A stretch of DNA of 64,000 bases from Gonapodya prolifera JEL478 (GCA_001574975.1 KQ965799.1:62001-126000); one strand, 5' to 3'; shown: positions 1 through 16,620, counted from the first letter of the stretch. A program made the numbers and translations. The notes: generated from the letters alone by a model not told the origin.

Positions 1-3000
1 TGGATTGCAAAGTGTTCAATCTCCTTCCACACTTTGATCGTCCACGGACGCAGATAAAATGGTCCTGAGAGGTGATACGTCTTCGAGAACGTGCTCGCTG
101 CCTGGGGCATTGCAGATGGCATCGAGCATGGTGGGTGCAGCGACATCCCGGGAAGAAATGGAGAAAGCATTCGAAGGTGATTCGCGAAGCACTCTCCTGT
201 CATATGCTCAAAGCATCGCGCAATACCTCGCTCTTTTTACTGCGCTTAGCGTACGTGACTGCCATTGAAAGTCACAACCAAGGGCTGATTTTTCTCCTGG
301 ACTCCCGAGACAAATTCACACTCCTTGCACGCGCATTTTGCTCAAAGTTTCCCAACGATACCGCAAACGATGCGAAGAACTCAGTCGTCATGGTTCGGCG
401 TGTGATTGCAGACATTCGAAACCTTTGTCGGGGTAGTGGTCCGCAACCCTCTCTGCAAGTTGCCGAATGCCTGTGGAGCTTGGAAAGCCAAGTCATCGAT
501 TTATCTTCTCCCTTTTTAAGCCTTCGCCTGGCAGAGTTCCACTCGCTCATCCTCGCGATTCGGCGTGCAATGAAACCAAAAATGAAACCGAACGCTGGGG
601 ACGAAAATTCGTTTGTTGCCGACGTGGAAACGTTTCTTTCGAAATGGACGAGTGTGATACTTCACCAACGATCCTAATGACAAACATCATACTTGAAGGG
701 TTGTTGAGTTCCCTCGGGGAAGATGCTTCAGGGAAACAAACAGCCAGACCTGGACTTTTGCTGCTCATATCATGGACTTGGAGATGCCCAGGTGGGGTCT
801 CCGGCCAAACTTTGACACTCTCACCTTCATCTTGCATTTCGCTGGAAAAACAATACCATTATCGTTGTATGGTCACTTGGATGACGAATCGACCATGGCG
901 CAATGCAGCCTTTCTTTGATCGAGGAAGAATCTTTCTCCCCATCGCCTTCGAGCATCACTTTCTCTTCGAAATACCCATTTGATGCTCGGTTGCTCAACA
1001 AATTCTTCCGTTCTTCCGGGAAGTATGTTCGTCATATGAAATGCAACCAAACCACACGTCGCACGCGAAGCTCATTGCGGCTGTCGTGCGATCAACGAAA
1101 CTTCAGTGGGTCCGAAAACTACTGGACGAAGTCGAACTTATTTTCCATCGGAATGGACTTGGAATCTGACGCCAAGATTTCTATAACGATGTTGCAGTTG
1201 CAGTTTTAAATCAAGTGAAGTTTGTCACTGCAAGGCATGTGGGCGGCGAGGGTTCAAAAGGAAACACGACGCATCAGGACACGACCAAAGATGATGCAGT
1301 TGCGCAGTTGGGATGCATTGCAACAGACATTGGCGAAACGGGTTTTGAGGACTCACAAATACCCAGACATGATGCTTTTGGGAACATGGCTTGCATCGTT
1401 ATATCCAAAACACGTCCGGCATATTCCATTGCTGGTTCAATTTCCAGTACAGACATCTGATGACGATGATCTGTCCAATGATCCGCAATCCTATTCTCCT
1501 TTTCAGTTCATTTCTCGTGCTGCCATGTTTGGACGTCCTGGACAGAGTATCTTGAACTTCGATGTAAATGCAAGTGTGAGAATGTCGTTTGCGACACTCT
1601 CCTCTGCCGTGGGAGACTCTTCAAGGATGCTCAAGCGGCTTCGGCTATCGTGGGAGAGCGAAGTTGATGGACACACTCCACAGAATACCGAACTGCCACG
1701 TAGCCTGTATTTTTCTCATGTAGCAAAGCACTTGGTAGCTGTCGCAATTGCAACAGGTTTGGGAGGGCGGCAAATCCTTGAGGTAAGTGTCTTTAGGAGA
1801 ACTTCTACCACTTTGATTCAGTTTAAAACTCACAGTCACACCCAACTAGAATAATCAACTTGATATTTTGACAGAGCTGGAAGAGTGGCAGGCTTGTTTG
1901 GATCGTTTTGGATTTGGCGCCGCTCGAAACCACGGAGGAAGGCCGGCTAATGGCCAGTTTGCGGCTGTGCGCATATACACCATCGTAGCTGTCGGGAAGA
2001 TGGACTCGGCTGAAAATTTGTTCTGGGAATCTTGCAAGCTCAACCGCTTTGGGGAACCCGATTGGCTATCACTTGCTTATGTGCTGGTTGACTTCTGTGG
2101 TCATAGGAGAAGGGATGATGTTTTTCGTGTCTTTGAGGAGGCTTATTGGGGAACCTGGAGAGAGCAGTGCAATCTTGGTGATATGAGTGGAATGGCTGGA
2201 TTTCCATGTATTTGCAAGCACTTTAAGATATGGATCTGTGGGCACGCAACCTGCAACACCCATATACGTGGCAAACGAACTTTTGGAGATGATTTCCGAC
2301 AGAGTTATACTTAGGGATGTGTACAGAGTAAAAAATGGAGCACCTGCATCCAGCTCAACATGGGTTCCCGATGATGTGACAACATATGTGACCCAGGAAA
2401 TGTTACAAAGGCCATGCGCTTGTTGGACAATCAGATCCAATTCAGTGCACGTGATCTGACTAAATTTGCTGGACACCTTCAACTTCATGACGTCGTAACA
2501 GTTGTAAACGCTTTGTGCAATGAAGGGTCCCGCGACTCTCGAACGAAAGCTCAAAATTTGGTGGAGCGAATGGCAATGGAGGTATTTGACCCAAACGTGG
2601 TGGAAATGCTTCGCTCTGATGTATCTGGCGATTTTGCAGAAAGAATTGTGAAGGAATGTGTTCATCTAGTTGCAGTACTGGCGAGAACTGGACAACTTTC
2701 TCGTGCTATTGCGGTCATGGAAGCAGTGGTTGCACTTGGCCTTCGCTTTAGAAACGGAGTCTCCATCGCAATCATTCTTCGTGCAGCGCATCATTGTTCA
2801 GCTGAGGAACGAACTAGAACAATGAGACTGTTTGCGTTATTACGCATGTCTGGTCCATCTATGGCTGGTAGTTGCTACTCCTTGGCGATAAGTCTATACG
2901 CACATGATGGTAACGTTGGAGGAGCTCTGTCCATCCTCAAGGCAATGCAAACAGTGAAAAGAGATTTCGGCGCAGCGCTTTTAGCTCATCTTGAGTATCT

Positions 3001-3566
3001 TGGCAAAATATGGTGACAAGGAAGGCATAAAACTAATCCTTTCACACATGTCAAAGAATACCGACTTCGAAGAAGACGTACTCACACACCCACGAATCTG
3101 GGGTATCCTTACAGAGCTTTATTCAAGACTTGGGATGTGGAAGACTGCCCTGGATATTTGGCAAAATATAAAAGGATCTTTCACGGAGAGGACGTGGTGT
3201 GCGTGTGTCAATGGACCACATGCAACTGTTGTGCTGGATGCACTGGGACATAATTTGAGACCCAAGGAGCTTGCTGAATTTTGGGAGGAGCTTCGTGTAA
3301 ATTTCCCAGAACTTCTTCAAAACGAAAACGTATGGAACTCTCGAATAGAGGCATTGCTGCGACTCGGTGACGTCCACGAGGCTTTGAGCACTCTTCAGCG
3401 AGATATGCCTTCTGCGGGTGTTCAGCCATCGTTTAAAACACTCGCAACATTTTTCACCTCCTTGCAGATCCCACCTTTGCGAAATGATGAAACTGACACG
3501 ATAATTCTCACGGCTTGGCGCTGGTGCGAGACTAATGGTCAACATGATAACCTTCAATGGTGCTGA
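1..3566 (+). CDS. PPR-type (pentatricopeptide repeat) protein, 5' partial or degraded
   Basis: This is a coding-like stretch of helical repeats reading left to right and ending in a stop at about 3566. Several segments look like PPR units, for example GLRPNFDTLTFILHFAGK near 800, GNVTKAMRLLD near 2405, an A..L..M-type unit near 2910, and the block 2990-3560 with LYSRLGMWKTALDIW. PPR proteins bind RNA, mostly in mitochondria, so an organelle RNA role is a family-based inference. Some breaks look like introns, such as a gtaagt donor near 1782 with a cag acceptor near 1874. Others change frame with no splice signals (near 244, 1970 and 3000). An ATG at 59 could be the start, but the gene may begin outside the window. 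Exon structure is unresolved: it could be a decaying gene or a real gene with base-calling errors. Confidence 0.55.
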
Positions 3567-3696
3567 GAAATTTAAGGCCACAAAACCTGAAAGTACGAAG
3601 CGGTATTGACTGGACACGAGGTTTCGGAAGGCTTGGCGAACGGGTAGTTGGTAGTGACTCACAGTACCCTATTCATATAAAAACTTTACAGCTCAA

Positions 3697-6600
3697 CTAT
3701 GTGCTCTCGGTAGCCCAGTATTTACCCGCAACTGTCGTTTTCTTAAACTCAACAACGTGAACTTCCACCATGTCCGCCTCCGTTGCATCACCCTCACTCA
3801 CATTTACATCAATTCCGCTCACCAGCGCCGAAGGACACGAAAACCGAATCATCACGGGCCCCGGTGTGCAGCCGGGCTCAGAGTCCTCCCCCTCCCTGGG
3901 CGTCTCAAACCTCGCCAGCAATTTTAATGGTCCTCGATCCTCCGAGCTGTCCGCACTCGACGCCTCTGGTATACGCCATAGTAACGCCCTCTTCTCCGCA
4001 TTCCACAGACCCATGGGTTTCATTCGCGTGTTAGCAATAGGGGCCGTTCCCCCTACCGAAACCATCATCTCGATGTTGTTGACCGCCGCTCCGCCGCCAA
4101 GAGTGGCTAGCCGACTCCGACCCGAATAATTGTAACCAACGAGCAGATCGGTATGGTCCACACCGCATTTCCACATGGGCCGCACAATAAGTGGAGCAAA
4201 CTCGTGTTTGGCGTCCTCGTCTACGCGGACCTGGTACTTCACTAACGGCACCAACTGGTTTTGCGAAGTATCCCGCCCATCAAACGAAGCATCTGGATTG
4301 GATGCCAGCGAAGCCTGCGCCAAACTCGCTGCGTCGCACTCCCACCGGCCCTGATGGAACACAAAGGCTCCAGAAAGGGGAGTGGACGGAGTCCCGTTGG
4401 GTTCTTCTTCAGCAGCCGTAAGAAATTGCTCGTTGGCTATGATTCGCTCCAGGTATTCGGAGTTGGCGATCTGGAGCTTGAACACAGGCATATCCGACCG
4501 ACGCCGTTTGAAAGTCGCAGCGAGAAAACGGTGGAGCCCGCCTTCGACAGACACGACGCCAACACTCACTTCCCCCGCCACCATGATCTTCGTAATCTGA
4601 CCACCAGCCGACATGGCGTTAACCGTTTCCGTGATGTGCAAGCGCACGTTCATCCTAATAGGCCCAGCAGGAACAGTTGCGGGAATCTGTGGTAAGGATA
4701 ACGAAACTGATGTGGGAGCAGGGGTAGGGGAAGAGGAATGGGGCCGGATCGGTTGCGGAAGGTTGGCACTACTGCTAACCGTTGAAGTCTGTGGTGTCGT
4801 TTCCAAGAGATCCCCGGATCCTCCCGCCACCGTACGTTCCCGGGCGCTCTCCTCATGCTCCTCTTCTTCCTCGCCCTCCTCGCCCTCTGGTACGGACTTT
4901 TCCCTTCCGTGCCGCCTTTCGTCGCTCTCTCTGTGACGACTCGCCACATCACCGTGACTTTGATGCTCGTCCTTGTCACGCTCCGTCGTGTCCTCACGTT
5001 CGTGAACCTGATCGAGTTCGTCTCCACCCGCAGTTGACGATGGACCGGCCGAGTACGGCGAGCTGTCGAACCGGAACGAAGGGGGCGCGGTGGTGTTGAA
5101 ACTCGGCGCTGCAGTATTGTCCGTCGTGGCGCGCGAGTGCTGGGTTCGCCGTTGATCTCTGTGTTCGACATCCCCGAGGCATGAATCGGAAGATTAAAGC
5201 TTCTGGTTTGGCGCTCGCTGCTCTTCTTCCGACTCACCTTCTCCTCACCGGCACTGGCGGGGTCATCAAGCCCCCATTGCCCACCCCTTGCGCCGTGACC
5301 TCTGGCGTCGCTGCCATCCGTTTCGCCATTCCCTGCAGAACTTTGCTGACGTCCTCTTCCGCGCCATCCACAACGGTCTCCTTGATCTCCACCTTGAGTT
5401 TTCGCTGCCGCCTGCGGTGCTCGCCATCCTCTTCGTCCGAATCGCCAAAGTGATCCGTCGCCGTTTGAGCAAAGGGATCGTTGAATGTCGTCGGCCGGAT
5501 GCGATACCCGTCCGCGTCATACTCGGGTGCAGGACCGGACAGCGCCGCAAGTGGGGGCGGCGCAGTGGGATGCTCGGGCGGCGGTGGAGCAGTAACAACG
5601 GTGTCGGGAATGTGGTCTGGCGACGGTTGCGCAAGAGACTTTCCTGACCGGCCTGATGAAGAAAGCCCACGAAGACGGAACCGGGGGAATCTGCATGTGT
5701 CCGCGGCTGGTCATATCGCTGCCCAACAACAAGGAAACGTCCACTCGTAACTCACTTAAAGAACTTCTTGTCCTCTGACATCATGGACAACCCCTCCGGC
5801 TCTCTCCCCCTCCTATCGTCCCTTTCTCTACCAGTCCTCTCCTCGCGTTCCTTCTTCTCCCTTTCCGCTTTTTCCTCCCGCTCTCTTCGCTCCCTCTCTT
5901 GCCTCTCTTTCCTGTCCTCCTTCTTCTCCTTCTCCCCACTGCCCCACATGGTCAACTTCGCCAACCCCGACGAAAAGGACCCGCGCGGCGTCTTCCTCAA
6001 CTGTCCTGGGACATCGTGTTGGCTTTGCCCGGATCCCACAACCTGGTTACCTCCCTGCCCTTGGTGCAACTGCGGGAACGGCACTTGAGGAGACCCGGGA
6101 ACACCATATCCGCCCCCGACACCGTGGGAGTCCACCGATGTCCTTCTTGACCCCGCCGCCGACGCCGGCCATCCGTCTTGCCCATGCCCTGCCCACGGGC
6201 GCTCGTACCCAGGCTGCTGGCTCCACCCGCCGACCGACCCCACAGGGGACACCGAGCCGTCCACCCCAGGTATGTCAGGAGACACAGCCGGGGCCTCACC
6301 CGGGGGCATGGCACCGCCCAGGATCCGCGAGGACGACGGTGGGAGTCCCATGGGTGACCCTCCAACCGCGCCCATGACGAACGATCCCGGGAGAGGCCCC
6401 CCCGCCGCGCCGCCCAGGACGTACGACACGGGAGGAGTTGGCCCACTCGCTGCACTGGGAGAATTTCGCGCCCCACCGGTCGCGACGGAGGAGGGGCGCG
6501 TAGCCGGATCCTCCTCAGCGACCGGCAGGGGATCCTCCGGGATCCGACCGACCTCCCCCGCGCTCCTCCCGACGGCCCCACTGCCCGTCCTTGGCGGGCT

Positions 6601-8942
6601 ATGGACGGAGGCCGGGCGCACAGGGACAGTGAACTTTTCGCCCTGGCGGCCGTCGACCATGGACGCTGGCCGCGCCGAGATGGACGCCGGCGGGGGTGCG
6701 AGCGGGGCAGGCTCAATGTTGATCTTTTCCAGACTCGAGTCCATCAAGTCTCGGGCAGGCCCCGCGGGTGGCGCGGGTGAGGGTGCCCGAGGAGGGTCGG
6801 CTGGGACAAGGACTGGCACGGAGCCCTGGCGTGGCCGCGAGTAGGGCGTGGAGGGTGCGGCGGACGGTGTAGGTGTGGTGATGGGGATGGGGAATGGCGG
6901 GTGTTGTTGGTATCCCGAGGGCGTGGTCGGGACGGGAAAGACATGCGAAGGCGGTGCGGATCCGTGCGGGGATGATGCGGGCTCGAGGGATGAGAACGCG
7001 GAGTCGTCCATGCGGAGCGAGGTGGAGCTGCCGTCTGAGGGCGTGGGTTGGAGAATGTGAGAGCCTGTGTGGGAACTTGTGCAAGAAATCTGCAGCTGAT
7101 GCTCTCTGGAGGTCCTCCGTCCGCTCCTTCGGCATTGTCCCGGGACTACCCCACCGCCGTTGCAACCTTGTCCAGCATGTCATTGACTACTTCTACCACC
7201 CACGCTATCCTTTGCACAAAACCAGACCCTCCACATAGTCCCCCGCTCCCGCCCCTTCAACCCAAAGCGTTCCTCCTCCACCAACCCCCAAAGCCATCCA
7301 CACACAACTCACTCTGCCCCCCCGCGCCCATCCCACCCCCTCTGGCTCTACAAAATGCCTCCTGCTCCCTGGCCACATCTGCGCTCCTGGCGGACTCTGC
7401 CAGCTCGCGGGTGGACTTGCCCAGCTCCTCGGCGTGCGCCGAGACCAGGAAGGCGTACAGGGTGAGCAGCTCCTTGAGCCGTCGAAGGCGCGTCTCGTCG
7501 TTGGTTTGGGCGCGCTGCGGGGAGAAGGTGGAGGAGGAAAGCGGGCGAGGGTGAGGACGTGCGGATGTGTGATAGGGACTCTCGCCGCTCATTAATTTCG
7601 CTCGTCGTTCTGCCACATCAGCTTCACAGTGTGTCCCATCCTATTTCCCATGCCTTTGTTTTTGTCGTTCACCCCTCCCCCTCCCCCTGCTCCACCTCCA
7701 TAGCCCACACTCCTCATCTCTACGCAACTTTCACCTCATCTCCCCCCAGCGCACACCAACGCACCTCAAAAAACATCCTCGCCTCGCCCTCCCACACCTT
7801 CCTGGCCTGCTCGTACTTGTTCTGCTCTTTCGGGTCGACCTGGACCTGGGGTGGGGCCTGGTACGCGGACCCTCCACCAGCCGAGGACCCCCCACCGGCG
7901 GCCCGGCGCGCGGCGGCGACGGCCTTGCGGTACTTTGCAGCGCGCTCGTCGAAAGCTTTGGCGGGTTTGGAGACGGATTGGTCCAGCTGGGTGGGGGGGG
8001 GGGCGAGGTGGATGATTGGGTCACCATTTTAACGTCAGGGGGGCATGCGGTCCTGGCCCTCCCTCTTCCAATCTCCGTCTCGATAGTAGCGGTTCATTGC
8101 GGTTAACTTTTTCCCACGACATAATCCTGCGCCTCTTCATCTTCACCTCATTGACTGAATATCCTCGTCCCACACCCACGCTCAATCCTCGATCCAATCA
8201 TCGTCTCACTCCCTCCCAGGCGCCCTCTCTCCTCCAATCTTCATCTCACTCCAGCTGATAGGCTGCTGCGTGGACACTCAAACGCGTAGATACGCTGCCG
8301 GTGTTAGTCGCTCTCCAACTCACCGCCTTAGCCTCATCCGCTCTCAACCTCAACGGCCCATCGCACTGATCCGCAATAAGCTGGGCAAGATGGGCATGGA
8401 GTCGTGCCTGTCTGTCCGTTGCTGAGAGAACGAGGTCGATGAGATGGCCAAATGATCCGACAGCGTCTCTGTTCTGCATGGGCTTGGACGCCAGCATTGA
8501 GAGTTGTTTGGAGTAATCGCGCTCGATGCGGACTCTGTTGTGGTGGGCAGTGTGTGTGGGAGTTGTGGAGGAGGGGTCGTGTGATGGGTGGTGTGATGGG
8601 AAGTTCAGAAGGTTTGAAGGTGGGAAGGTGGAGTGTCGGTTGACTGTGAGCTACAATTCCCCCATCGCGATCCCCCGTGTTGGCACTCACCTCTCCCTCA
8701 GCATGTCGGACATGTCCTTGTCGAGCGCCTCTCCCCGTCGGATCCGTCCCACGACCGAGTCCACCGCCACCTTGCCCCGCTCGTACTGCCGAACGCACCC
8801 GTCAGCACACACCGCAACGCTGGTTCCCCTCTCCCCCGCTCCCATCGCCCCCGTCGCTCACGTTGAATGCGTCGAAGAACGACACGTGCAAATCCCCCCC
8901 ATCGCCCGTCCCTGCCCCACTCGCGTGCTGCTGATGCTGCAT
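3697..8942 (-). CDS. SYP1: Muniscin: F-BAR plus mu-homology endocytic adaptor (Syp1/FCHO type)
   Basis: Early endocytic adaptor that binds curved plasma membrane through an N-terminal F-BAR domain and cargo or Eps15-type partners through a C-terminal mu-homology domain. The first exon starts at the ATG at 8942 and contains HVSFFDAFN. The next exons give RRGEALDKDMSDMLR and then ERDYSKQLSMLASKP, a typical F-BAR layout (8240-8942); a further F-BAR helix lies at 7750-7990. The middle (about 5750-7010) is a long Pro/Ser/Gly-rich linker with a basic, charged end. Near 5500 comes EYDADGYRIRPTTFNDPFAQ, resembling the conserved linker motif of FCHO/SGIP1 proteins. The last exon (3697 to about 4950) holds the mu-homology domain, with IRMNVRLHITETVNAMSAGG and a C-terminal VEVHVVEFKKTTVAGKYWA. 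It converges on the PPR locus with 130 bp between stops. Internal exon limits are approximate. Confidence 0.85.
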
Positions 8943-9154
8943 CGCTCGACTGTACCCGCTGCCTGTCCTGATCCTTCGTCCGTCGTTCCCGTCTCCGACC
9001 TGCCCACGATTGTGAGGATTGTCCCCTCGGGTGGCGTACACAAAGAATGTGGCACTCTCACCCTTGAGCCAACCCCCCTTCCCCCACATCATCCTCTGGG
9101 CTCTTGTTGCGTTATTTATTGAGATGTTGCCATTACCATTTGCTTACATGTGAC

Positions 9155-10433
9155 TCAAACCTCCCCTCTACGATTTCGGGTTTCCCAGTCCACCTGCATC
9201 TCTCTCGCCCACTCAATTACACCACACCACGCCCACCACACCAACTCCCTCACGCCCAGCGTGTTCCCCTGTCCTGACTCGCGGAACTTCTTCACCAGCC
9301 ACTGAGAATCCGGCACACAGCTTGGAGTCAGAAAATCCCACGCAACACTGATACATGGACACAGGTGTGTCACCTCATGTGCCCACCTTGCAGGAACGTA
9401 CATGGCGTCCCCGGCGCGCTGGACAACCTCGGCGACCTTGATGCCTGCCATTTCGGAGAGCTCGTCCAGATGAGGCGCGATGCTGATGGTGGATTTGAGG
9501 AGAGGATCCAAACCGTTCTTGGAGGACTTTTCCGCCGAATGAAATTGGCAAGCCCCTCCAAATCATCAGGCGATACAAAGAGCCACTCCGCCACTGCGAT
9601 AGCATGTCCGTGTTCGTCATTGTTGCCCACGCCAATCGCGGTTACCGCCATGTTGATGAAGCTGCGCAAATCCACACGAACGTTTGTCGTCGCTGTCCAC
9701 TCTGTGAGAACCACCGTTCGAGATCAACAGACGTGGGCCGGTATCCCACGCTGGCGTCTTCAACAATCTGTCGCGGTAAGCACCGACCCTCACAAACGAA
9801 TCAGGACGGTTTTGAAGGTCAGTATTTTGCGTGCTTGAACGAAATAATGCTAACTGTGTAACTCGAAACGTAGCCCAAGGAAGGACTGTACAGGACATCA
9901 TCGCGGCGAGCACTTATGTCGTAATGGGGAAGAGAGGGAAAGAAACGAGGAGGCTCAGTCAAGTCCCCCAAAGCTGCAAGACAGGCAGGCGGTAAGGGGG
10001 TGCAAATTGGCGACTGACCCAGGCCCACGTCCCATGTCGAACGTGGACTCGTCGAACACCAGCGAGGCGAATGCGTAGTGTGGGTGGTTTATCAACTGAG
10101 CTTTTCCGCGTATGCTCGTCTCGCCCGACAAAGTGCGGTACCAGGATTGTTGCATGTAGATTTATATCGAATCTGACTACGAAAGAAAACGCTCTCTGCT
10201 CCGTCCATGCTAAATGACTGTAATTGAATGGGGAGTAATGCTGTCCACAGCAAACGGGGATTCCGCGCTGATCGAAGGAACACGCGCCTTCCAGAGCACC
10301 CATCGGCGAAGACACGCAGCCACACTTCGCCCATTCGCAGGCGGGCAGCGTGCTTCCGCCACCCACACTCATCTATCGCCGCTCTTGGGCTAATCCAGCT
10401 ACGACACACTCGGACCACTCCCCTACCACTCAC
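9155..10433 (-). CDS. JmjC-type (cupin) protein, incompletely resolved
   Basis: The 3' part (9155-9511) reads LDELSEMAGIKVAEVVQRAG followed by DAMYVPARWAHEVTHL, which matches the C-terminal beta-strands and metal-binding His region of small JmjC oxygenases. Upstream, AEWLFVSPDDLEGLANF (about 9560) and HPHYAFASLVFDESTFDMG (about 10050) look like further coding pieces. A donor GTCAGT follows the last of these, with an acceptor near 9979. JmjC enzymes are Fe(II)/2-oxoglutarate hydroxylases or demethylases; the substrate cannot be told here. Between 9511 and 9560 the reading frame changes inside a run of A's (minus strand) with no splice sites. The gene is therefore either interrupted or carries a base error. 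I could not place the start or the HxD metal motif with confidence. Confidence 0.5.
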
Positions 10434-10571
10434 TTACTCTCGCCCGCTACCCGCTACCCGACTACCCGCTATACCCCGCGCTATACCCGCTCCCTACCCG
10501 CTCTCTGCGCACCCCCGCACCCCCGCACCCCCGCTCTGCTCCCGCTGCTTCCCCCCCTCATCTGATAGGAA

Positions 10572-14265
<3,694 letters not shown>

Positions 14266-14669
14266 GCAACCGGAACTGCGACGCAAACGCCACCCACACC
14301 AACGTTGTGAAATAGAATTTTGCTTTTTCCTTTGCACTCCCCCCCCCAAAAAAAACGAGAACGAAACAACAAATAATGTAATGAAGCGAAAATGAAAGTT
14401 ATAGACAGTAATTTCATAGACAGGCTATAATCCTGAATAGACTCGTACTAATAGGGCTACGCTGTGCGGTGATTATGGTGTTTGATGAGCATCGTGATAT
14501 GAGTTGACCAAAAAAGTATTCTTGTTCACACATGGGTAATGGTGAGCACCTTTGCAGCTTAATTGATGCGTCAGGAATACATTTCACAAAATGTATCACA
14601 TTAATGAGCAAATAAATACATAACATGTACTGGACTGGTTTCTGTATACGCACTCACGAACGAATACGA
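14266..14669. other. Convergent intergenic spacer
   Basis: AT-rich 3' flank shared by the kinase-lipase gene (+) and the F-box gene (-). Contains short C and A runs at 14338-14356. Likely holds both polyadenylation regions; nothing else seen. Confidence 0.6.
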
Positions 14670-15821
14670 CTAAGCGGCATCCGGGTCTAACACACTGTAG
14701 CAATACGGGCAAATCAGGTGCTCTGGGTCCTCCTCAAGTGCCAAGGGCCAAGCCCCACACCGAGCGCAGCTGAGGCTCACGCCACAGGACTTGCACCGCA
14801 CGCGATCCAAGCAGCTCGGGCACACCAGCTCGCAATTGCAAAACGACCTGTGTCCCGCGCAGAACGAGCAGATCTTGCCGCACACCATGCAGGGCCCGCT
14901 GCATTTTGGGCAGTTCTCGCGGTTGCAGTAGTTGACGGTGCATTTCGTCCATCCCCCGCGCGTGCGGCAGGGGCGGCACGACTTGACACGCGACCGGCAC
15001 CGCTGCCGGCCAGGGCACCGCGTGTCGAACGAGCGGCCGCTGTCGGCGTACCCGCACTCGAGGCACAACCAAGGGTCGATGCAGAACACGCACCGGGCGG
15101 CAGCGCTCCAGGAATGCACGGGGCTGATTTGGCACAAGATGCAGATTTTAGGTGATGCCGGGATGCTGGTCGAGCGGGTGAGGAAGAGGCGCTGGAAGGC
15201 CACTACGGCGGGGCTCCCGAGGTCGTCGGCCGCGCAGTCCCAGGCAACGCCGTCCAGTGTGTTTCCTGGCGCCAGAGGTCTCTTGACCTTGGTCATCACG
15301 CCCGTACGGCTGTCCGACAGGTTGAGTTGCTGCAGGCCGTGGGACTTCCACTGCGCGACGCGGCCGTCGCGGGATGCTTCCCGGATAAAGTCCCCGCCGG
15401 ACTCGAGACACCCAACAAAGGACGCTTCACGCAGCGAGGTGAAGTTGTCGAGCATGTAGAGAACGAGGCGGATGTCAATCGGCATGTTTTGCGCCTGGTC
15501 CAGCGCGACCGACACCACGCGCGCCGCAAACTCGCCGCCCCCTTCGCGCACCACGCGTTGGGGCACGGCAATGGCGTGTTTGACCGCGTTCTCGAGCTGG
15601 ACCGCCACCGTGTACCGGTTGTCGAACCGCAGTGCGTGTTCGGCCCAACTTGGCAGCTGGGCGACGACGCTGCGTGCGTCGTGGCAGGTCAGGCTGATGG
15701 CGACGAGGGAGTCGGTTGCGAGGAAGAGGAAGATGGCGGTGAGGATTTCGGTGGGGAGGGACAGGAAGAGTGATGGGGGATTGGGTTGGGCGGGGGTGGT
15801 CGTGGTGGTGGTGGAGGACAT
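14670..15821 (-). CDS. F-box protein with Cys-rich C-terminal zinc-binding region
   Basis: Single exon of 383 codons. The start is chosen at the ATG at 15821 because it opens MSSTTTTTTPA just ahead of the F-box. A longer frame continues upstream to 16016, but it has no family support. Residues about 17-60 are an F-box (LFLSLPTEILTAIFLFLAT... LTCHDARSVV), the SKP1-binding module of SCF ubiquitin ligases. The middle is leucine-rich but not clearly LRR. The last 165 residues hold over 30 Cys in CxxC pairs (CILCQIS, CVFCIDPWLCLEC, CNRENCPKCSGPCMVCGKIC, CPSCLDRVRCKSC, CPYCYSVLD), implying several bound zincs. A role as substrate receptor for ubiquitination is inferred. I do not recognise the zinc array as RING, RBR or PHD. 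Confidence 0.8.
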   Translation of the reverse strand: MSSTTTTTTPAQPNPPSLFLSLPTEILTAIFLFLATDSLVAISLTCHDARSVVAQLPSWAEHALRFDNRYTVAVQLENAVKHAIAVPQRVVREGGGEFAARVVSVALDQAQNMPIDIRLVLYMLDNFTSLREASFVGCLESGGDFIREASRDGRVAQWKSHGLQQLNLSDSRTGVMTKVKRPLAPGNTLDGVAWDCAADDLGSPAVVAFQRLFLTRSTSIPASPKICILCQISPVHSWSAAARCVFCIDPWLCLECGYADSGRSFDTRCPGRQRCRSRVKSCRPCRTRGGWTKCTVNYCNRENCPKCSGPCMVCGKICSFCAGHRSFCNCELVCPSCLDRVRCKSCGVSLSCARCGAWPLALEEDPEHLICPYCYSVLDPDAA

Positions 15822-16620
15822 GGTGCGGGTGGGAGGGAAATGGTGCGATCGAGAGGAGGAAGAAGAGAAATTCGAGGTGGGAAAATTGGCGGATCGGGGA
15901 TGCAATTTATTGATGTGAAAGTCCGTTTGCTGGGCTCTGTGGCCAGGACTGCCACAGGATGGCTGACGAACGATCGTGAGACCAAAAAGTCCCACCCAAA
16001 GATTCCTGTGCCACAATTTAAGTCCCCCGACCCATTATTAAGTCCTCCAGCCCTCTCAGAGCAAAATCTCAGCTCGGCGACCTCGGTATTCATTCTCATC
16101 GTCGATCCCCGGGGGGATTCTGCCGTCGCGGGTTTCGGTTTGAGTTGTGGGTGAAAACGGTCATTCCAATCAACCTCCAAATGATTCCCCCTCAGAATGG
16201 AATCAATCGCCGCGAGACATCTTTTTTCGTGTATCTCGCAATGAATTTCGTCCAGAAAGGAGTGGAATTTTGGAGCGGGACGCCAAAATCATCGATTGAG
16301 AGCGCTGGTGGTGACGGAGGCGAAGCGAGGACAAAATTGGTCCGAACTATGTGTGTGAGGTGCGCTTTTCAGAGCTGATTGGCGGGATTCTTTGACGTAA
16401 TGATGTTTGCTGAAGAGTGTGTTCGATCTTCTTTGCAGCTATTTTCTCCTCCAAACGAGGTCACCATTGACCTACGCAGAAGATATGATGTTGCGAGAAA
16501 CGTGAGTAAATGGCGCGTTGACCATTATTGGCCTGCGCTGGTGATTCTCTCGGATTCGCGTAAGCTGAACATTTGGAAATATTCTCGCAGATGCTTTTCG
16601 CGTCCTTCGCGGGCTTTCCG
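15822..16620. other. Intergenic, nothing recognised
   Basis: Upstream flank of the F-box gene. Short unrelated frames only; no conserved domain, tRNA or clear repeat seen. Confidence 0.5.

Noticed and set aside
2957-2987. 31-bp GT...AG segment as a mini-intron in the PPR locus
   Set aside because: Far shorter than any supported intron here. A one-base frame change near 3003 explains the reading better.
5768-7060. Long plus-strand open frames in the Pro/Ser-rich region
   Set aside because: They mirror the GC-rich linker of SYP1 on the minus strand. The minus frame carries F-BAR and mu-homology domains and is the coding one.
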